Shown here piece after piece: positions 47,636 to 56,790 of a stretch of 64,000 nucleotides of DNA. Location of the stretch: positions 372,001-436,000 of the forward strand of contig NZ_FRCB01000002.1 in NCBI RefSeq assembly GCF_900142765.1. Reading direction: 5' to 3'. A model generated the notes under the pieces. That model ran no database searches and was not told the DNA's origin. It worked only from the letters and a program-made list of their open reading frames with translations. The position numbers and the translations under genes are program-made. Origin of the DNA: Roseovarius litoreus (lineage in GTDB: Bacteria; Pseudomonadota; Alphaproteobacteria; Rhodobacterales; Rhodobacteraceae). Each line of letters begins with the position of its first letter. The stretch's first letter is position 1.

Positions 47636-48484
47636 CTATCGGCTTGAGGTTTGGATAGCGCGAATGTCCGCCCCCATGCGCCGCGAGATTTTCTCGGCCA
47701 TTGCCTCCAATGATGTTACGATTTTCCTTTCCTCTTCGGATGTTAGTGCATCAGCGGGTATGCTGGCAGCTATGCCCGCGACCGGCATGTTCTGGGAATC
47801 GAGCACTATTTTGGCGTAACACCGCATACCGTCTGAAACCTGCTCATTATCAATGGAGTAGCCCAGTTTTTTAAACTGATTCAGCTCTTCCATAAGAGCG
47901 TCGAGGCTTTGCACGCTTGCAGGGGTTAGCGGCTCGGGCAGGCCGTCCGCGTAGAGGCGACGCACATCGCTTTCCCGCATATGCATCAGAAACGCCTTCC
48001 CCGTCGCGGTGAAAGCGGCAGGTAACCTTGCGCCAACGCTGAAACTGAAGAAACCTTGATATTTTTCGGAATTCCGTACGGCAAGATACACGACGTCAGC
48101 CCCATCGCGGACTGACAGTGTGATCGTTGCGCCAGGGAAATCCGAGTCTGAGTCCCAGATCGCAATGAACTCGTCCATCACGTCGATAGATCGACTGAAC
48201 GCATTGGACCAACGCATCACGTGAGGTCCGATTCTGAAGCTTTGATCGTCGCGCCTCATGAGCAATTCATGCTCGACCAAAGTTGCGCAGATTCCATACG
48301 CCGTGCTTTTCGGTATCCCGACACGTCTGCTTATTTCTGAGATGGTAAGTCGTTCATCAGAGGAGGAAATCAGGTCCATGATCTGGATTGTCCGGGAGAG
48401 TGCCGGAACCAGACGCCGGGATTCTGATGGGCGCTGATTATCAACTTTTTCTTTTTGATTGGTTAGTTTTTTTAATTTGTCCAT
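47636..48484 (-). CDS. IclR family transcriptional regulator
   Basis: 282-residue regulator with an N-terminal winged helix-turn-helix (about 25-90, LTISEISRRVGIPKSTAYGICATL) and a C-terminal effector-binding GAF-like domain (about 105-270, including FTATGKAFLMHM and GYSIDNEQVSDGMRC). The N-terminus is unusually lysine-rich (MDKLKKLTNQKEK). It is divergent from the long catabolic/transport block, and a palindrome in the shared promoter is a likely operator. IclR proteins commonly sense small aromatic or organic acids; the ligand here is unknown. Confidence 0.9.
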   Translation of the reverse strand: MDKLKKLTNQKEKVDNQRPSESRRLVPALSRTIQIMDLISSSDERLTISEISRRVGIPKSTAYGICATLVEHELLMRRDDQSFRIGPHVMRWSNAFSRSIDVMDEFIAIWDSDSDFPGATITLSVRDGADVVYLAVRNSEKYQGFFSFSVGARLPAAFTATGKAFLMHMRESDVRRLYADGLPEPLTPASVQSLDALMEELNQFKKLGYSIDNEQVSDGMRCYAKIVLDSQNMPVAGIAASIPADALTSEEERKIVTSLEAMAEKISRRMGADIRAIQTSSR

Positions 48485-48522
48485 TTGCCATCATCCGGAA
48501 TAGCGTTCAGAGACGTAGGGAG

Positions 48523-48540
48523 TGTTCAGCCTAGTGAACA
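48523..48540. promoter_or_regulatory. Palindromic operator candidate in the iclR divergent promoter
   Basis: TGTTCA-N6-TGAACA, a perfect 6-bp inverted repeat, lies 38 bp from the iclR start and 93 bp from the next gene. Length and symmetry fit a dimer-binding site for the IclR regulator. No experimental motif is known for this protein. Confidence 0.55.
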
Positions 48541-48632
48541 GTTTGCGCACACGTCAAGAAGGTTAAACAAGAAAGTTTCTACACCTGACGTTGCGTTAAG
48601 CGTTCGAAAACAGCATGCGCTTGGGAGGGTGT

Positions 48633-49025
48633 ATGATGCCGATGAGTGTGCGCGATTGGGCGGTGAAATTCAGCGATGCATCCGACAATGATCCGACCAT
48701 TGCAGCAATGGCCAAATACTTCACCTGCAAGTACTTGTGGGACATGGAGGATGCCTCGGTCATCGTCGAAATGGTCGATGGCAAGGTCTACAGCATAAAT
48801 ATTGACCCTGGGCCAATGGACCCCTGGGACTTTGCACTGAGGGCATCGGCCCATACATGGCGCGAATTTTCGCGTCCGGTCCCAAAGCCGATGTACCACG
48901 GAATATACTCGGCAAGTTTCCGCAAGGACCTGAAGATCGAGGGCAATCACCTGATCCTCATGCAGAACCTGCGCAATTTCATCGTTCAGTTCGAACTGCT
49001 TCGCAAGATCGGCGTCCCGGTCTGA
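48633..49025 (+). CDS. SCP2-like (sterol carrier domain) small protein
   Basis: 130-residue soluble protein. The pattern VIVEMVDGKVYSINIDPGP, then DFALRASAHTWREF and a late DLKIEGNHLILMQNL, resembles the lipid-binding SCP2 domain at normal domain length. There is no signal peptide. It would bind a hydrophobic ligand or acyl chain. ATG 48633 has GGGAGGG five bases upstream, so it was chosen over ATG 48615. First gene of the rightward block under the IclR divergent promoter. Family assignment is moderate. Confidence 0.6.
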   Translation: MMPMSVRDWAVKFSDASDNDPTIAAMAKYFTCKYLWDMEDASVIVEMVDGKVYSINIDPGPMDPWDFALRASAHTWREFSRPVPKPMYHGIYSASFRKDLKIEGNHLILMQNLRNFIVQFELLRKIGVPV

Positions 49026-49064
49026 ACCCGCGGCGTCCGCGTACCCGCTCAAGAGGAGGCCAGC

Positions 49065-49913
49065 ATGGCAAAGCATTCACCAGTCATCGGACGCTACGTG
49101 ACAATCGATGTTGATGGCTGTGAGTACAAGGTGTTCTACCTGCGCAACGGGCAGGGCATACCGCTGGTCTGTCAGCACACTGCCGGGTGTCATAACCATC
49201 AATGGCGCGATCTGCTGGAAGATGCCGAGGTCACCGAGAACTATGATGTCATCGCGTATGATCTTGCTCGCCATGGCAAGTCCGATCCGCCTCTCAACCG
49301 GGAGTGGTGGAAAGAGGAATACAAACTGACCGCCGACCATTACATGAAATTCATCAACGCGTTCTGTGATGCTTTGGAATTGCGAAATCCGATTTTCATG
49401 GGGTCTTCGTTCGGCGGCAACGTCGCGCTGCAACTCGCCCTGCATCACCCGGATAGATATCGCGCGGTGATACCGGTGGAGGCCGCACATTATGCGCCCG
49501 GTTTCTATATCGACTGGTGGCGCCATCCGCACGCGAACGCAGCGCAGGTTTGCGCCAGCGGTGTTTGGGATCTGATGGCCCCGCAAAGCCCGGACATGGA
49601 CCGCTGGCTGACATGGCATTATTACACGCAGGGCTCGGAAACCTTCAAAGGGGACCTGTATTTCTACTCCGTGGACCATGATCTGCGTGGAAAGCTGGGT
49701 GGGATCGACACGTCGCGATGTCCGGTGGTGATGATGACCGGCACATATGACTACCTCACCCCACCCGAAGCGACCGAGGAAACGGCCCGCCAGATCCCCG
49801 GCGGTATATACATCGAGATGGAGGACATCGGCCATTTCCCGATGTCGGAAAATTACCCGCTGTTTCGGAACTACCTGAAAGAAGCTCTTCGCCTGATTGA
49901 TGAGCGTAGCTGA
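49065..49913 (+). CDS. Alpha/beta hydrolase
   Basis: 282-residue hydrolase of the alpha/beta fold. The nucleophile is Ser115 in GSSFGG, the acid is the Asp in GTYDYLTP, and the base is His in DIGHFPMSENYP. An HTAGCHNH segment would form the oxyanion region, and YDLARHGKSDPP is the usual strand-loop after it. A cap is suggested by the Trp-rich middle section (IDWWRHPH, WLTWHYYT). It acts on an ester, lactone or C-C bond of an unknown substrate. RBS AGGAGG precedes ATG 49065. Probably co-transcribed with the SCP2-like and lactonase-like genes. Confidence 0.88.
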   Translation: MAKHSPVIGRYVTIDVDGCEYKVFYLRNGQGIPLVCQHTAGCHNHQWRDLLEDAEVTENYDVIAYDLARHGKSDPPLNREWWKEEYKLTADHYMKFINAFCDALELRNPIFMGSSFGGNVALQLALHHPDRYRAVIPVEAAHYAPGFYIDWWRHPHANAAQVCASGVWDLMAPQSPDMDRWLTWHYYTQGSETFKGDLYFYSVDHDLRGKLGGIDTSRCPVVMMTGTYDYLTPPEATEETARQIPGGIYIEMEDIGHFPMSENYPLFRNYLKEALRLIDERS

Positions 49914-49933
49914 GGCCGTATGGAGAGACCCAG

Positions 49934-50854
49934 ATGAAGATCATTGAGTTCAATGAACGTGGTCAGCAGGTCGAAAGCGAGTCGCGCTCCATAACGCCGT
50001 CTTCCGGAACATCGTTCCTTGCAAAAAGCCCGTCCATCCCGAGTCGCCCCAAGGTGTCGGTCAGCGCAGGCGTCGAGCTTCACATGTTCCAGACGGGCAC
50101 GCTTCGGACCCGAAAGCACAATATCAAGATGAACCAGGGCGAGGAAATGTGGGAAATACCCGTGCCTTGGTACCTGTTGAAACACCCCATGGGCAATGTG
50201 GTCATCGATGGCGGAAACGCGGCCGAGGTCGCAATCGACAAGCGGGCGCATTGGGGTGATGTGGTCGACACCTACGATCCGCATATGGGGCTCAAGGAAA
50301 ACTGTGTCGAGCAGTGCCGCTCCGTCGGCGTGGAACCCGAAGATGTGCGCTATGTTGTGATGTCGCATCTGCATCTGGATCATACCGGTGCGGTCGGGCG
50401 TTTTCGCAATGCGCAGCATATCGTCCAGCGTGCGGAATATGACTATGCGTTCAATCCGCAATGGTTCGCGGCGGGCGGCTATATCCGGGCGGATTTTGAT
50501 CGTCCGGGCCTCAACTGGAAATTCCTCGGCGGAGAGATGACCGACAATTTCGATCTCTTCGGTGATGATGTTATCAAGATGATCTTCACGCCTGGTCATT
50601 CGCCCGGGCATCAAAGCTTTCTCATCACCTTACCGAAAACCGGGCCCATCCTGCTGACCATTGATGCGGCTTACACGATGGATCACTTTGAAAACAAGGC
50701 CTTACCTGGCTTTCTTACATCCGCCCAAGATGCGGCCAACTCAGTCGCCAAGCTACGTCGGATCGCCGAAAGGACCGGGGCCAAGGTAATAGCGGGCCAT
50801 GACATGCGACAGTGGGAAGGCATGCTGCACGCGCCCAAGTCGTTCTACGCATGA
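49934..50854 (+). CDS. Metallo-beta-lactamase-fold lactonase-like hydrolase
   Basis: 306-residue dinuclear metal hydrolase of the N-acyl homoserine lactonase family. The motif HLHLDHTG (HxHxDH) is complete, and further ligands lie in TPGHSPGHQS and the Asp in TIDAAYTMDH; the last His is in AGHDMRQWEG. It is predicted to open a lactone ring. The N-terminal peptide MKIIEFNERGQQ is outside the catalytic domain and recurs in similar form at the C-terminus of the ABC ATPase gene. No signal peptide. Quorum quenching is possible, but catabolism of a lactone substrate fits the operon better. Confidence 0.85.
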   Translation: MKIIEFNERGQQVESESRSITPSSGTSFLAKSPSIPSRPKVSVSAGVELHMFQTGTLRTRKHNIKMNQGEEMWEIPVPWYLLKHPMGNVVIDGGNAAEVAIDKRAHWGDVVDTYDPHMGLKENCVEQCRSVGVEPEDVRYVVMSHLHLDHTGAVGRFRNAQHIVQRAEYDYAFNPQWFAAGGYIRADFDRPGLNWKFLGGEMTDNFDLFGDDVIKMIFTPGHSPGHQSFLITLPKTGPILLTIDAAYTMDHFENKALPGFLTSAQDAANSVAKLRRIAERTGAKVIAGHDMRQWEGMLHAPKSFYA

Positions 50855-50903
50855 ACAAGATGCTGCAAGCACGGGCTGGCAGCGCCACCAGGGAGGAGAA
50901 CCA

Positions 50904-52079
50904 ATGAAACTTTTGAAAACCGCAGCGATGATTGCCGGATTATCGGTGATCGGCGCGATGGGGGCGCAGGCGGAGGGGCTCGACGAGCTGAACCCCGATG
51001 TCGTAGAGCGTCTCTACAACCCCGAGCTGCTGGACCCTATGCAGCCAATCGGCGCTAGCGCGTTCCGCGATTTCGTGGCCAAGAACCCCCCGCCATGGAA
51101 AATCGGCTATGCCAGCTCTTATGCGGGCAATACGTGGCGCGCGGGCGTCATGCAGGAATTGCAAGACGAGATCATTCCCAAGTGGAAAGAGCTTGGCCTG
51201 CTGGACGAGGTGATCATCACTCAGTCCAATCTCAATGACAGCACCCAGATTCAGCAGATGCGCCAGCTGGTCGATCAGGGTGTCGATGCCATCTTCGTGT
51301 GCTGCTCGAACCCGACAGCGCTGAATCAGACCGTGAAATATGCCTATGACAACGGCGTTCCAGTGTTTTCACTGACCGGCTATCTGACATCGCCTTATTC
51401 GGTCAATTCCTCGGTCAACTACCAGGTTGCCGGATTTGAACTGGGCAAGTGGATGGCAGAGGAAATCGGAGGCGCGGGCAATGTTCTCGTCGTCGAGGGC
51501 ATTCCGGGCACGTCCGGTTCCGATAGTCAGGACCGCGGTATTAAGGCGGGTCTCGCGTCATATCCGGATATCAAGGTCGTCGGTTCGATTGCGGGTATGT
51601 GGACCGACCAGGTCGCCCAAGGCGAGGTCCAGAAATGGCTCGCGACCAATCCGGGCAAACTGGACGGTATCGTGGTGCAATCGGCGGCTGAAATGGGGGT
51701 CTTGCGGGCCTTGCAACAATCGGGCCGCGCCGAGGTTCCGATCACCATCGGCGGCGAGCTTGGTGCGCTTTGTTACTGGCGCAACAATCCCGATTACGTG
51801 TCGGCTGTCTATCAGGTCTGGCCGCCTCAGAACGAGGTCCAGCTGATCTGGAACATCATGATGCGTACGCTTCAGGGGCAGGGACCGAAGATCCAGTCGA
51901 TCCTCGTGGACCCCATCCGCATGACCTATGAAGACATCGAAAAGCTGGTCCCTGCCGATTGCAACGAGCAGGATCCAGGCTGGCTGCGGGTTGCGCCCGA
52001 AGCCTGGGGCCTGGATTCGGCTTTCCTGGACGATTTCTTCCTGCGTCCGGCTGATCCCACCAAGTTTCTCGAGAAATAA
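50904..52079 (+). CDS. ABC transporter substrate-binding protein (CUT2/Peripla_BP_4 type)
   Basis: 391-residue periplasmic binding protein with signal peptide and AQA-E cleavage near residue 23. The ligand domain (about 65-340) has the sugar-binding-protein pattern IQQMRQLVDQGVDAIFVCCSNPTALNQTV and a conserved GLASYPDIKVVG. The N-terminal 45 residues after the signal (ELNPDVVERLYNPELLDP) are an extension not usual for ribose-type proteins. Tail is hydrophilic. GGAGGAG precedes ATG 50904. The ligand is unknown; the linked hydrolases suggest a non-sugar. Confidence 0.88.
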   Translation: MKLLKTAAMIAGLSVIGAMGAQAEGLDELNPDVVERLYNPELLDPMQPIGASAFRDFVAKNPPPWKIGYASSYAGNTWRAGVMQELQDEIIPKWKELGLLDEVIITQSNLNDSTQIQQMRQLVDQGVDAIFVCCSNPTALNQTVKYAYDNGVPVFSLTGYLTSPYSVNSSVNYQVAGFELGKWMAEEIGGAGNVLVVEGIPGTSGSDSQDRGIKAGLASYPDIKVVGSIAGMWTDQVAQGEVQKWLATNPGKLDGIVVQSAAEMGVLRALQQSGRAEVPITIGGELGALCYWRNNPDYVSAVYQVWPPQNEVQLIWNIMMRTLQGQGPKIQSILVDPIRMTYEDIEKLVPADCNEQDPGWLRVAPEAWGLDSAFLDDFFLRPADPTKFLEK

Positions 52080-52162
52080 GAGAGCCTGACAAGACAGGGC
52101 AAGGCCGCGCGAGGCGGCCTTGCCATCTGCACCAAGATGACCTCCAAGGGTATCGCTCGGAC

Positions 52163-53947
52163 ATGCAAGCCCCAACCGAACAGGCCACAACTGCCGCGAG
52201 AAGGGAGACGGTGTCGATCAAGGACGTGAAGAAGTTCTTTGGTCCGACCCGCGCGCTCGACGGAGTGTCGTTCTCGGCGGTCGAGGGGGAAATCCATGCG
52301 ATCGTCGGCGGCAACGGATGCGGCAAGAGCACGTTGGCGAAAGTGATTTCAGGCATTCTGCCAATAGATGGCGGCGCGGTTACCGTGCTGGGAGAAACGC
52401 CGAACTCCCCGGCCGAAAGTCGCGCCATCGGCATATCGACCGTCTATCAGGAAGTGCTCGTGGCGGACGAAAGCACGGTCGTCGATAACGTGTTCATGGG
52501 GTCGGATTCCCTTTTTACGAAATCGGTGTCCTATGACGAAAAGGTGGCGCGCACCGCCCAATTGATGCGTGATCTGTCCGGTGAGGACGTGGACCCGCAC
52601 GGCCTTGTCGGCAACCTTCCCTTGGGCCTCAAACAATGGATCACCATCGCGCGTGGCATGCTCAGCGCGCCCCGCCTGCTGATCCTGGACGAAAGTTCAG
52701 CAGCGCTCGATTTCGACAGCACCGAGCGGTTGTTTCAGAAAATGCGGGACCTTCGTGATGGCGGCGTGACGATCCTGATCGTGACGCACCGGATCGCCGA
52801 ACTCGTGCGCATCGCGGACCGGGCGACGGTGCTGCGCGATGGCCGTGACGTGGCGGTGCTGGAAAAACAAGAGATCACCGAGCGCAACTTGCTTGCAGCG
52901 ATGACCGGCGAAGAAGCCGACGCGGCGCAAGGCAGTCTTGTCGCGCCTCAGCCCCAGAGCGACGAAATCACGATGCGGGCCGATGGCCTTGTCCTTTGGC
53001 CGAATGGCAAGAGCTTCGATTTCGAATTGCGCAAAGGCGAGATCGTGGGCGTTGCCGGTCTGGACGGGCAGGGACAGGACAGTTTCGTTCGTGTCCTCGC
53101 GGGCGTTCAATCCGCCGAGGCCGGTCTGCCCTTCATCATGACGGCTCAGGGCGAGGTAACTCCCGTCCGTGACCTGTCCGATGCGGTCGCGGGCCGCGTC
53201 GCGTATGTGTCGGGCGATCGCAAGCGTGAAGGAATTTTTGCCAGCCTGTCGATCTTTGAGAACATGGTCATGCCGCTCTATGCCCAGAAGAAAAGCGGTG
53301 GGGTGCTGGGACTGATCGACTGGGAGACGCTCAACACGATTTTCGATCGGGAAACCCGGAATCTGATGATCAAGTTCGGGGTGAAAAGCGACAGGATCAC
53401 ATCACTCTCGGGCGGCAATCAGCAAAAGGTGCTGATCGGGCGGGGCTTTGCGCAACGACCCAACACGATCGTTCTGAACGACCCCGCGCGCGGCATCGAT
53501 GTCGGGGCCAAGACGGAACTCTACAAGCATCTGAGAAGTTTCGCGGAAAGCGGTCGGTCGGTCGTCTACATGTCTTCGGAAATCGAGGAATTTATCGGGT
53601 TCGCCACGCGGGTGATCGTGTTCCGGGACGGCGCCCCTTTCGATGCGTTCGATGGTCGACGGTTTGACACCAAGCGGGTTCTCGAGGCCATGTTCGGGCA
53701 GACCGACGGCAGCGGTCTGGACACGGTTTATGGGCTGACGCCGACGCGCTCGGCCAATGCAGGCGACAGTGTCACTCCAAGGGATCGCAAGATCGGTTCG
53801 GTCGTCTATCCCCCTGCGGATGGCAGCTTGCCTCCGATCCGGGTCGTGCAGACACAACCCGATCCCGTGAAGGCTTTCGACCGTAGCAAGATCCGGATCG
53901 TTGAATTCGGACGCGACGGCCAGATCGCCCGGCAGGGACGGCCATGA
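52163..53947 (+). CDS. ABC transporter ATP-binding protein, two ABC domains (RbsA/MglA-like)
   Basis: 594-residue double ATPase. The first domain has Walker A GGNGCGKST and Walker B LLILDESSAALD; the second is the degenerate half typical of CUT2 ATPases, with VAGLDGQGQDSF in place of Walker A and SGGNQQKV as ABC signature. The last about 75 residues are an extension beyond normal MglA length, ending KIRIVEFGRDGQIARQGRP. It overlaps the first permease by ATGA. Drives import through the two downstream permeases. Confidence 0.92.
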   Translation: MQAPTEQATTAARRETVSIKDVKKFFGPTRALDGVSFSAVEGEIHAIVGGNGCGKSTLAKVISGILPIDGGAVTVLGETPNSPAESRAIGISTVYQEVLVADESTVVDNVFMGSDSLFTKSVSYDEKVARTAQLMRDLSGEDVDPHGLVGNLPLGLKQWITIARGMLSAPRLLILDESSAALDFDSTERLFQKMRDLRDGGVTILIVTHRIAELVRIADRATVLRDGRDVAVLEKQEITERNLLAAMTGEEADAAQGSLVAPQPQSDEITMRADGLVLWPNGKSFDFELRKGEIVGVAGLDGQGQDSFVRVLAGVQSAEAGLPFIMTAQGEVTPVRDLSDAVAGRVAYVSGDRKREGIFASLSIFENMVMPLYAQKKSGGVLGLIDWETLNTIFDRETRNLMIKFGVKSDRITSLSGGNQQKVLIGRGFAQRPNTIVLNDPARGIDVGAKTELYKHLRSFAESGRSVVYMSSEIEEFIGFATRVIVFRDGAPFDAFDGRRFDTKRVLEAMFGQTDGSGLDTVYGLTPTRSANAGDSVTPRDRKIGSVVYPPADGSLPPIRVVQTQPDPVKAFDRSKIRIVEFGRDGQIARQGRP

Positions 53948-55377
53948 AGATCGCCGAGATCAAGGACCCGGTCGCCGTCGAGACCGAGACCGTCGAGACG
54001 CCGCGCAGCACTGCAGGGCGGTCGGATCCATCGATGATTGTCCCGATCACCCTGTTTTACGTGCTCATGATTTTTGCCGTGATCCGCTCACCAAGCCTGG
54101 TCAGCGCATCGGGGATTGGCAGCGCGGTGATCGTCGCAACGCCACTGATCCTGGCGACTTATGCGCTGATGGCTTCGGTGATTTCGGGGCGTGGCACGGT
54201 CGATCTGTCGATTGGGCCTCTCATTGGGTTCATCAACGTCACGCTCGTCCAGTTGGTGACAGCGGGATATTTCACCAATCCCTTCGCGTTCTTCGGCCTC
54301 GCCTTCCTGCTGGGCGCGGCCTATCAGCTGATTTTTGCGCTGATTGTGGTTTACGTTCGTGTCCAACCCATCATCGTGTCGCTCAGCGGTTTTCTCGCGC
54401 TTTCAGGGATCAATCTGGTGATCCTGCCGCGACCGGGTGGCATGGCACCAGAGTGGATGGCGACCTGGGGACTGGGAACGACCGTTTTTTCCCCAGTCCT
54501 CTGGCTGCTGGTGATTGCGACACTGGCGTGGGTCCTGTTTACGCGCACGGCGTTTTACACGCATCTGCGTCTGATGGGGTCGGATGAACGTGCGGCCTAC
54601 ACCTCGGGTGTTCCCATCGCGATCGTTCGTATCGGCGCGCATATCATTTCAGGCCTTTTCGCCGCCCTTGCCGCCATAACCTTTACCGCCCTCATCTCAT
54701 CGGGAGATCCATCCCAGGGCACCACATATACCTTGATTGCCGTCACCGCGCTGGTGCTTGGCGGTGCCTCACTGGCGGGGGGAAGGGCAAGCGTCTTCGG
54801 TTGCGCTCTTGGTGCGTTGAACCTCTACTTGATTACCTTCGTGCTGGCCACGTTCAACTTTGGCGCGGTGCAGAGTTTCGTGACCGATCTGGCCTATGGC
54901 ACGATCCTCGTTATCTCGCTGCTTCTGACCCTGGTTCTGCCGCTGATCCAACGCTATGCGCGGAATTTCTCGCCATTGCTCTACTTCGTGGCGCTCGGGG
55001 TGGTGGTATTGGGCGTCGTTCTGCACGCGACATATGATTACGGCACGGTTTCCGCTGCCTATGTCGTGCCGCCTTTCCCCGGACCGCTCGACGCGGTGAG
55101 CACCATGCGGGGTATGTTCGAGACCGGAGCGCTGGATCCACAGACCGACGCGTTGCGCGCGGCTGCGCGTCCGCTGATCTGGGGTGTTGTGATCCTCGTG
55201 GTTCTGGCCGGACTGGCCCGTGTGGCGGTGACCGAAGGCAGGACACGTGACGTCGGCCCGTTGGTGTTTCTCGTGATTGGGCTGATCGTTCTGGTCACGG
55301 CCTACTCCATCAGTCAGCCCAATGGCTTCTCCTTCGGCACCGGCTCGGATGCCCCGCATGAGGAGCGCAATCCATGA
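53944..55377 (+). CDS. ABC transporter permease, enlarged, subunit 1
   Basis: 477-residue permease of the BPD_transp_2 type. The first about 330 residues carry the CUT2 permease core, including RGTVDLSIGPLIG, LSGFLALSGINL and VTALVLGGASLAGGRAS. About 150 further residues add extra membrane helices and a short periplasmic stretch (VPPFPGPLDAVSTMRGMFETG). Typical permeases are 320-350 residues, so this one is extended. Coupled to both neighbours by ATGA overlaps. Confidence 0.88.
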   Translation: MKIAEIKDPVAVETETVETPRSTAGRSDPSMIVPITLFYVLMIFAVIRSPSLVSASGIGSAVIVATPLILATYALMASVISGRGTVDLSIGPLIGFINVTLVQLVTAGYFTNPFAFFGLAFLLGAAYQLIFALIVVYVRVQPIIVSLSGFLALSGINLVILPRPGGMAPEWMATWGLGTTVFSPVLWLLVIATLAWVLFTRTAFYTHLRLMGSDERAAYTSGVPIAIVRIGAHIISGLFAALAAITFTALISSGDPSQGTTYTLIAVTALVLGGASLAGGRASVFGCALGALNLYLITFVLATFNFGAVQSFVTDLAYGTILVISLLLTLVLPLIQRYARNFSPLLYFVALGVVVLGVVLHATYDYGTVSAAYVVPPFPGPLDAVSTMRGMFETGALDPQTDALRAAARPLIWGVVILVVLAGLARVAVTEGRTRDVGPLVFLVIGLIVLVTAYSISQPNGFSFGTGSDAPHEERNP

Positions 55378-56753
55378 GCCAGACAGACACCAGCCCCCAA
55401 CAACTGAGCCTTGCCACCCGCTTGTTGGGGTTGATCGCAGGCGGCATATTGACCCTGCTGAGCGTCATCTTCGGTTTTGTCCAGGATCAGCCTGTTCAAA
55501 GCATCATCCTTTATGCGCTGGCCACGATGGCGCTGTTCTTCTGGGCGTGGAAGTTCATCCTTCCGCATTTTCTGGTCGAACGCGAACATACAGAAGACAC
55601 GCATGGACCCGGCCCGTTTCGGCGTATCTGGATCGACTATCGGCCGTCGCTGATCGGTCTTGCGCTGATTGTTCTTGCTTTCTTCATTCTGGCGGCAAGC
55701 ATCGACGGATTTCTAAACGGCTGGAACGTCCTGTCGCTGATCATCCTGTTGGCCATCATCGTCGCCACGCGCACGATCGGCCCACTCTTCGAGACAAACC
55801 GCTCGGCCTTCATTGGCATTATGGTCCTGATCGGGCTGTTTTCTGTCGGTGCCATGAATATCGAAGGATTTTCTTCGGGCTGGAACATCAAGTCGATGCT
55901 GCTCTTTGCCTCTTTCCTTGGTCTTGCGTCGGTCGGACAGACCCTCGTTGCGCTGTTGGGCGGGCTGGATTTGTCCATTCCCTTCGTGATCGGTGCGGCG
56001 AATGTGGGCCTGTTGTATCTGATCAGCCTCGGGGTGCCGCCATGGCTGGCGTTTTGCATCGTGCTGGTCATCGGGGCGTTGCTTGGGGTGGTCAACGGCC
56101 TGCTCAGTTATCGTCTTCAGGGGCAGGCGCTCATCGTGACGCTTGGCACCGGGTTCGCCATTTCGGGCGGGGTTCAGATCATCACGTCCATCGGGACGGC
56201 CTATGGGGGCAACGTCTTCGGCACGGTTCCCGGTTGGCTGTCCAATCTGGCGGCCATGAATGGCAAGACATTCGGCATTCCGGTGCCTGCCGCCATCTTC
56301 ATCTGGGCTCTGACCGCGCTCATTCTGGTTGTAGGGCTCCGCGTGACAGTTTACGGCCGCTATCTCTATGCTCTCGGGGTGAACCGGATATCAGCGAAAC
56401 GGGTGATGATCTCGGAGCTGAAATACTGGGTCATGGCCTACACTGTCTCAGGGTTCTTCTCGGCATTGACCGGAGCGCTCCTGCTCGGCTGGTCGGGGGG
56501 CGGCTTCATTGGCGTGGGTGAGCAGTATCTGTTCCTTACGCTGGCGGCTGTGGTCGTCGGGGGGACATCCCTTCTGGGCGGGCATGGCGGCTACGGCTTT
56601 ACCGTCATCGGCGTTCTGGTGCTTCAGGTCCTGTCGTCGTTCCTCGTCGGAATCGGTCTCGATTACGAATGGCAGCAATTCATCTACGGCCTGCTGATCC
56701 TACCCATGGTCGCGCTCTACGCGCGCTCTCCCCACATACGCACGCAGATATGA
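55374..56753 (+). CDS. ABC transporter permease, enlarged, subunit 2
   Basis: 459-residue permease, partner of the preceding one. An N-terminal extension of about 140 residues contains extra membrane segments (including LLGLIAGGILTLLSVIFGFV and LIGLALIVLAFFILAA), and then the CUT2 core follows with GLDLSIPFVIGAANVG, LGTGFAISGGVQII and AAVVVGGTSLLGGHG. The two subunits would form a heterodimeric channel. Ends 37 bp before the rhodopsin-like gene. Confidence 0.88.
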   Translation: MSQTDTSPQQLSLATRLLGLIAGGILTLLSVIFGFVQDQPVQSIILYALATMALFFWAWKFILPHFLVEREHTEDTHGPGPFRRIWIDYRPSLIGLALIVLAFFILAASIDGFLNGWNVLSLIILLAIIVATRTIGPLFETNRSAFIGIMVLIGLFSVGAMNIEGFSSGWNIKSMLLFASFLGLASVGQTLVALLGGLDLSIPFVIGAANVGLLYLISLGVPPWLAFCIVLVIGALLGVVNGLLSYRLQGQALIVTLGTGFAISGGVQIITSIGTAYGGNVFGTVPGWLSNLAAMNGKTFGIPVPAAIFIWALTALILVVGLRVTVYGRYLYALGVNRISAKRVMISELKYWVMAYTVSGFFSALTGALLLGWSGGGFIGVGEQYLFLTLAAVVVGGTSLLGGHGGYGFTVIGVLVLQVLSSFLVGIGLDYEWQQFIYGLLILPMVALYARSPHIRTQI

Positions 56754-56790
56754 CCGGACTCGAGGATCATATGAATTGGAGGTTCGCTAC

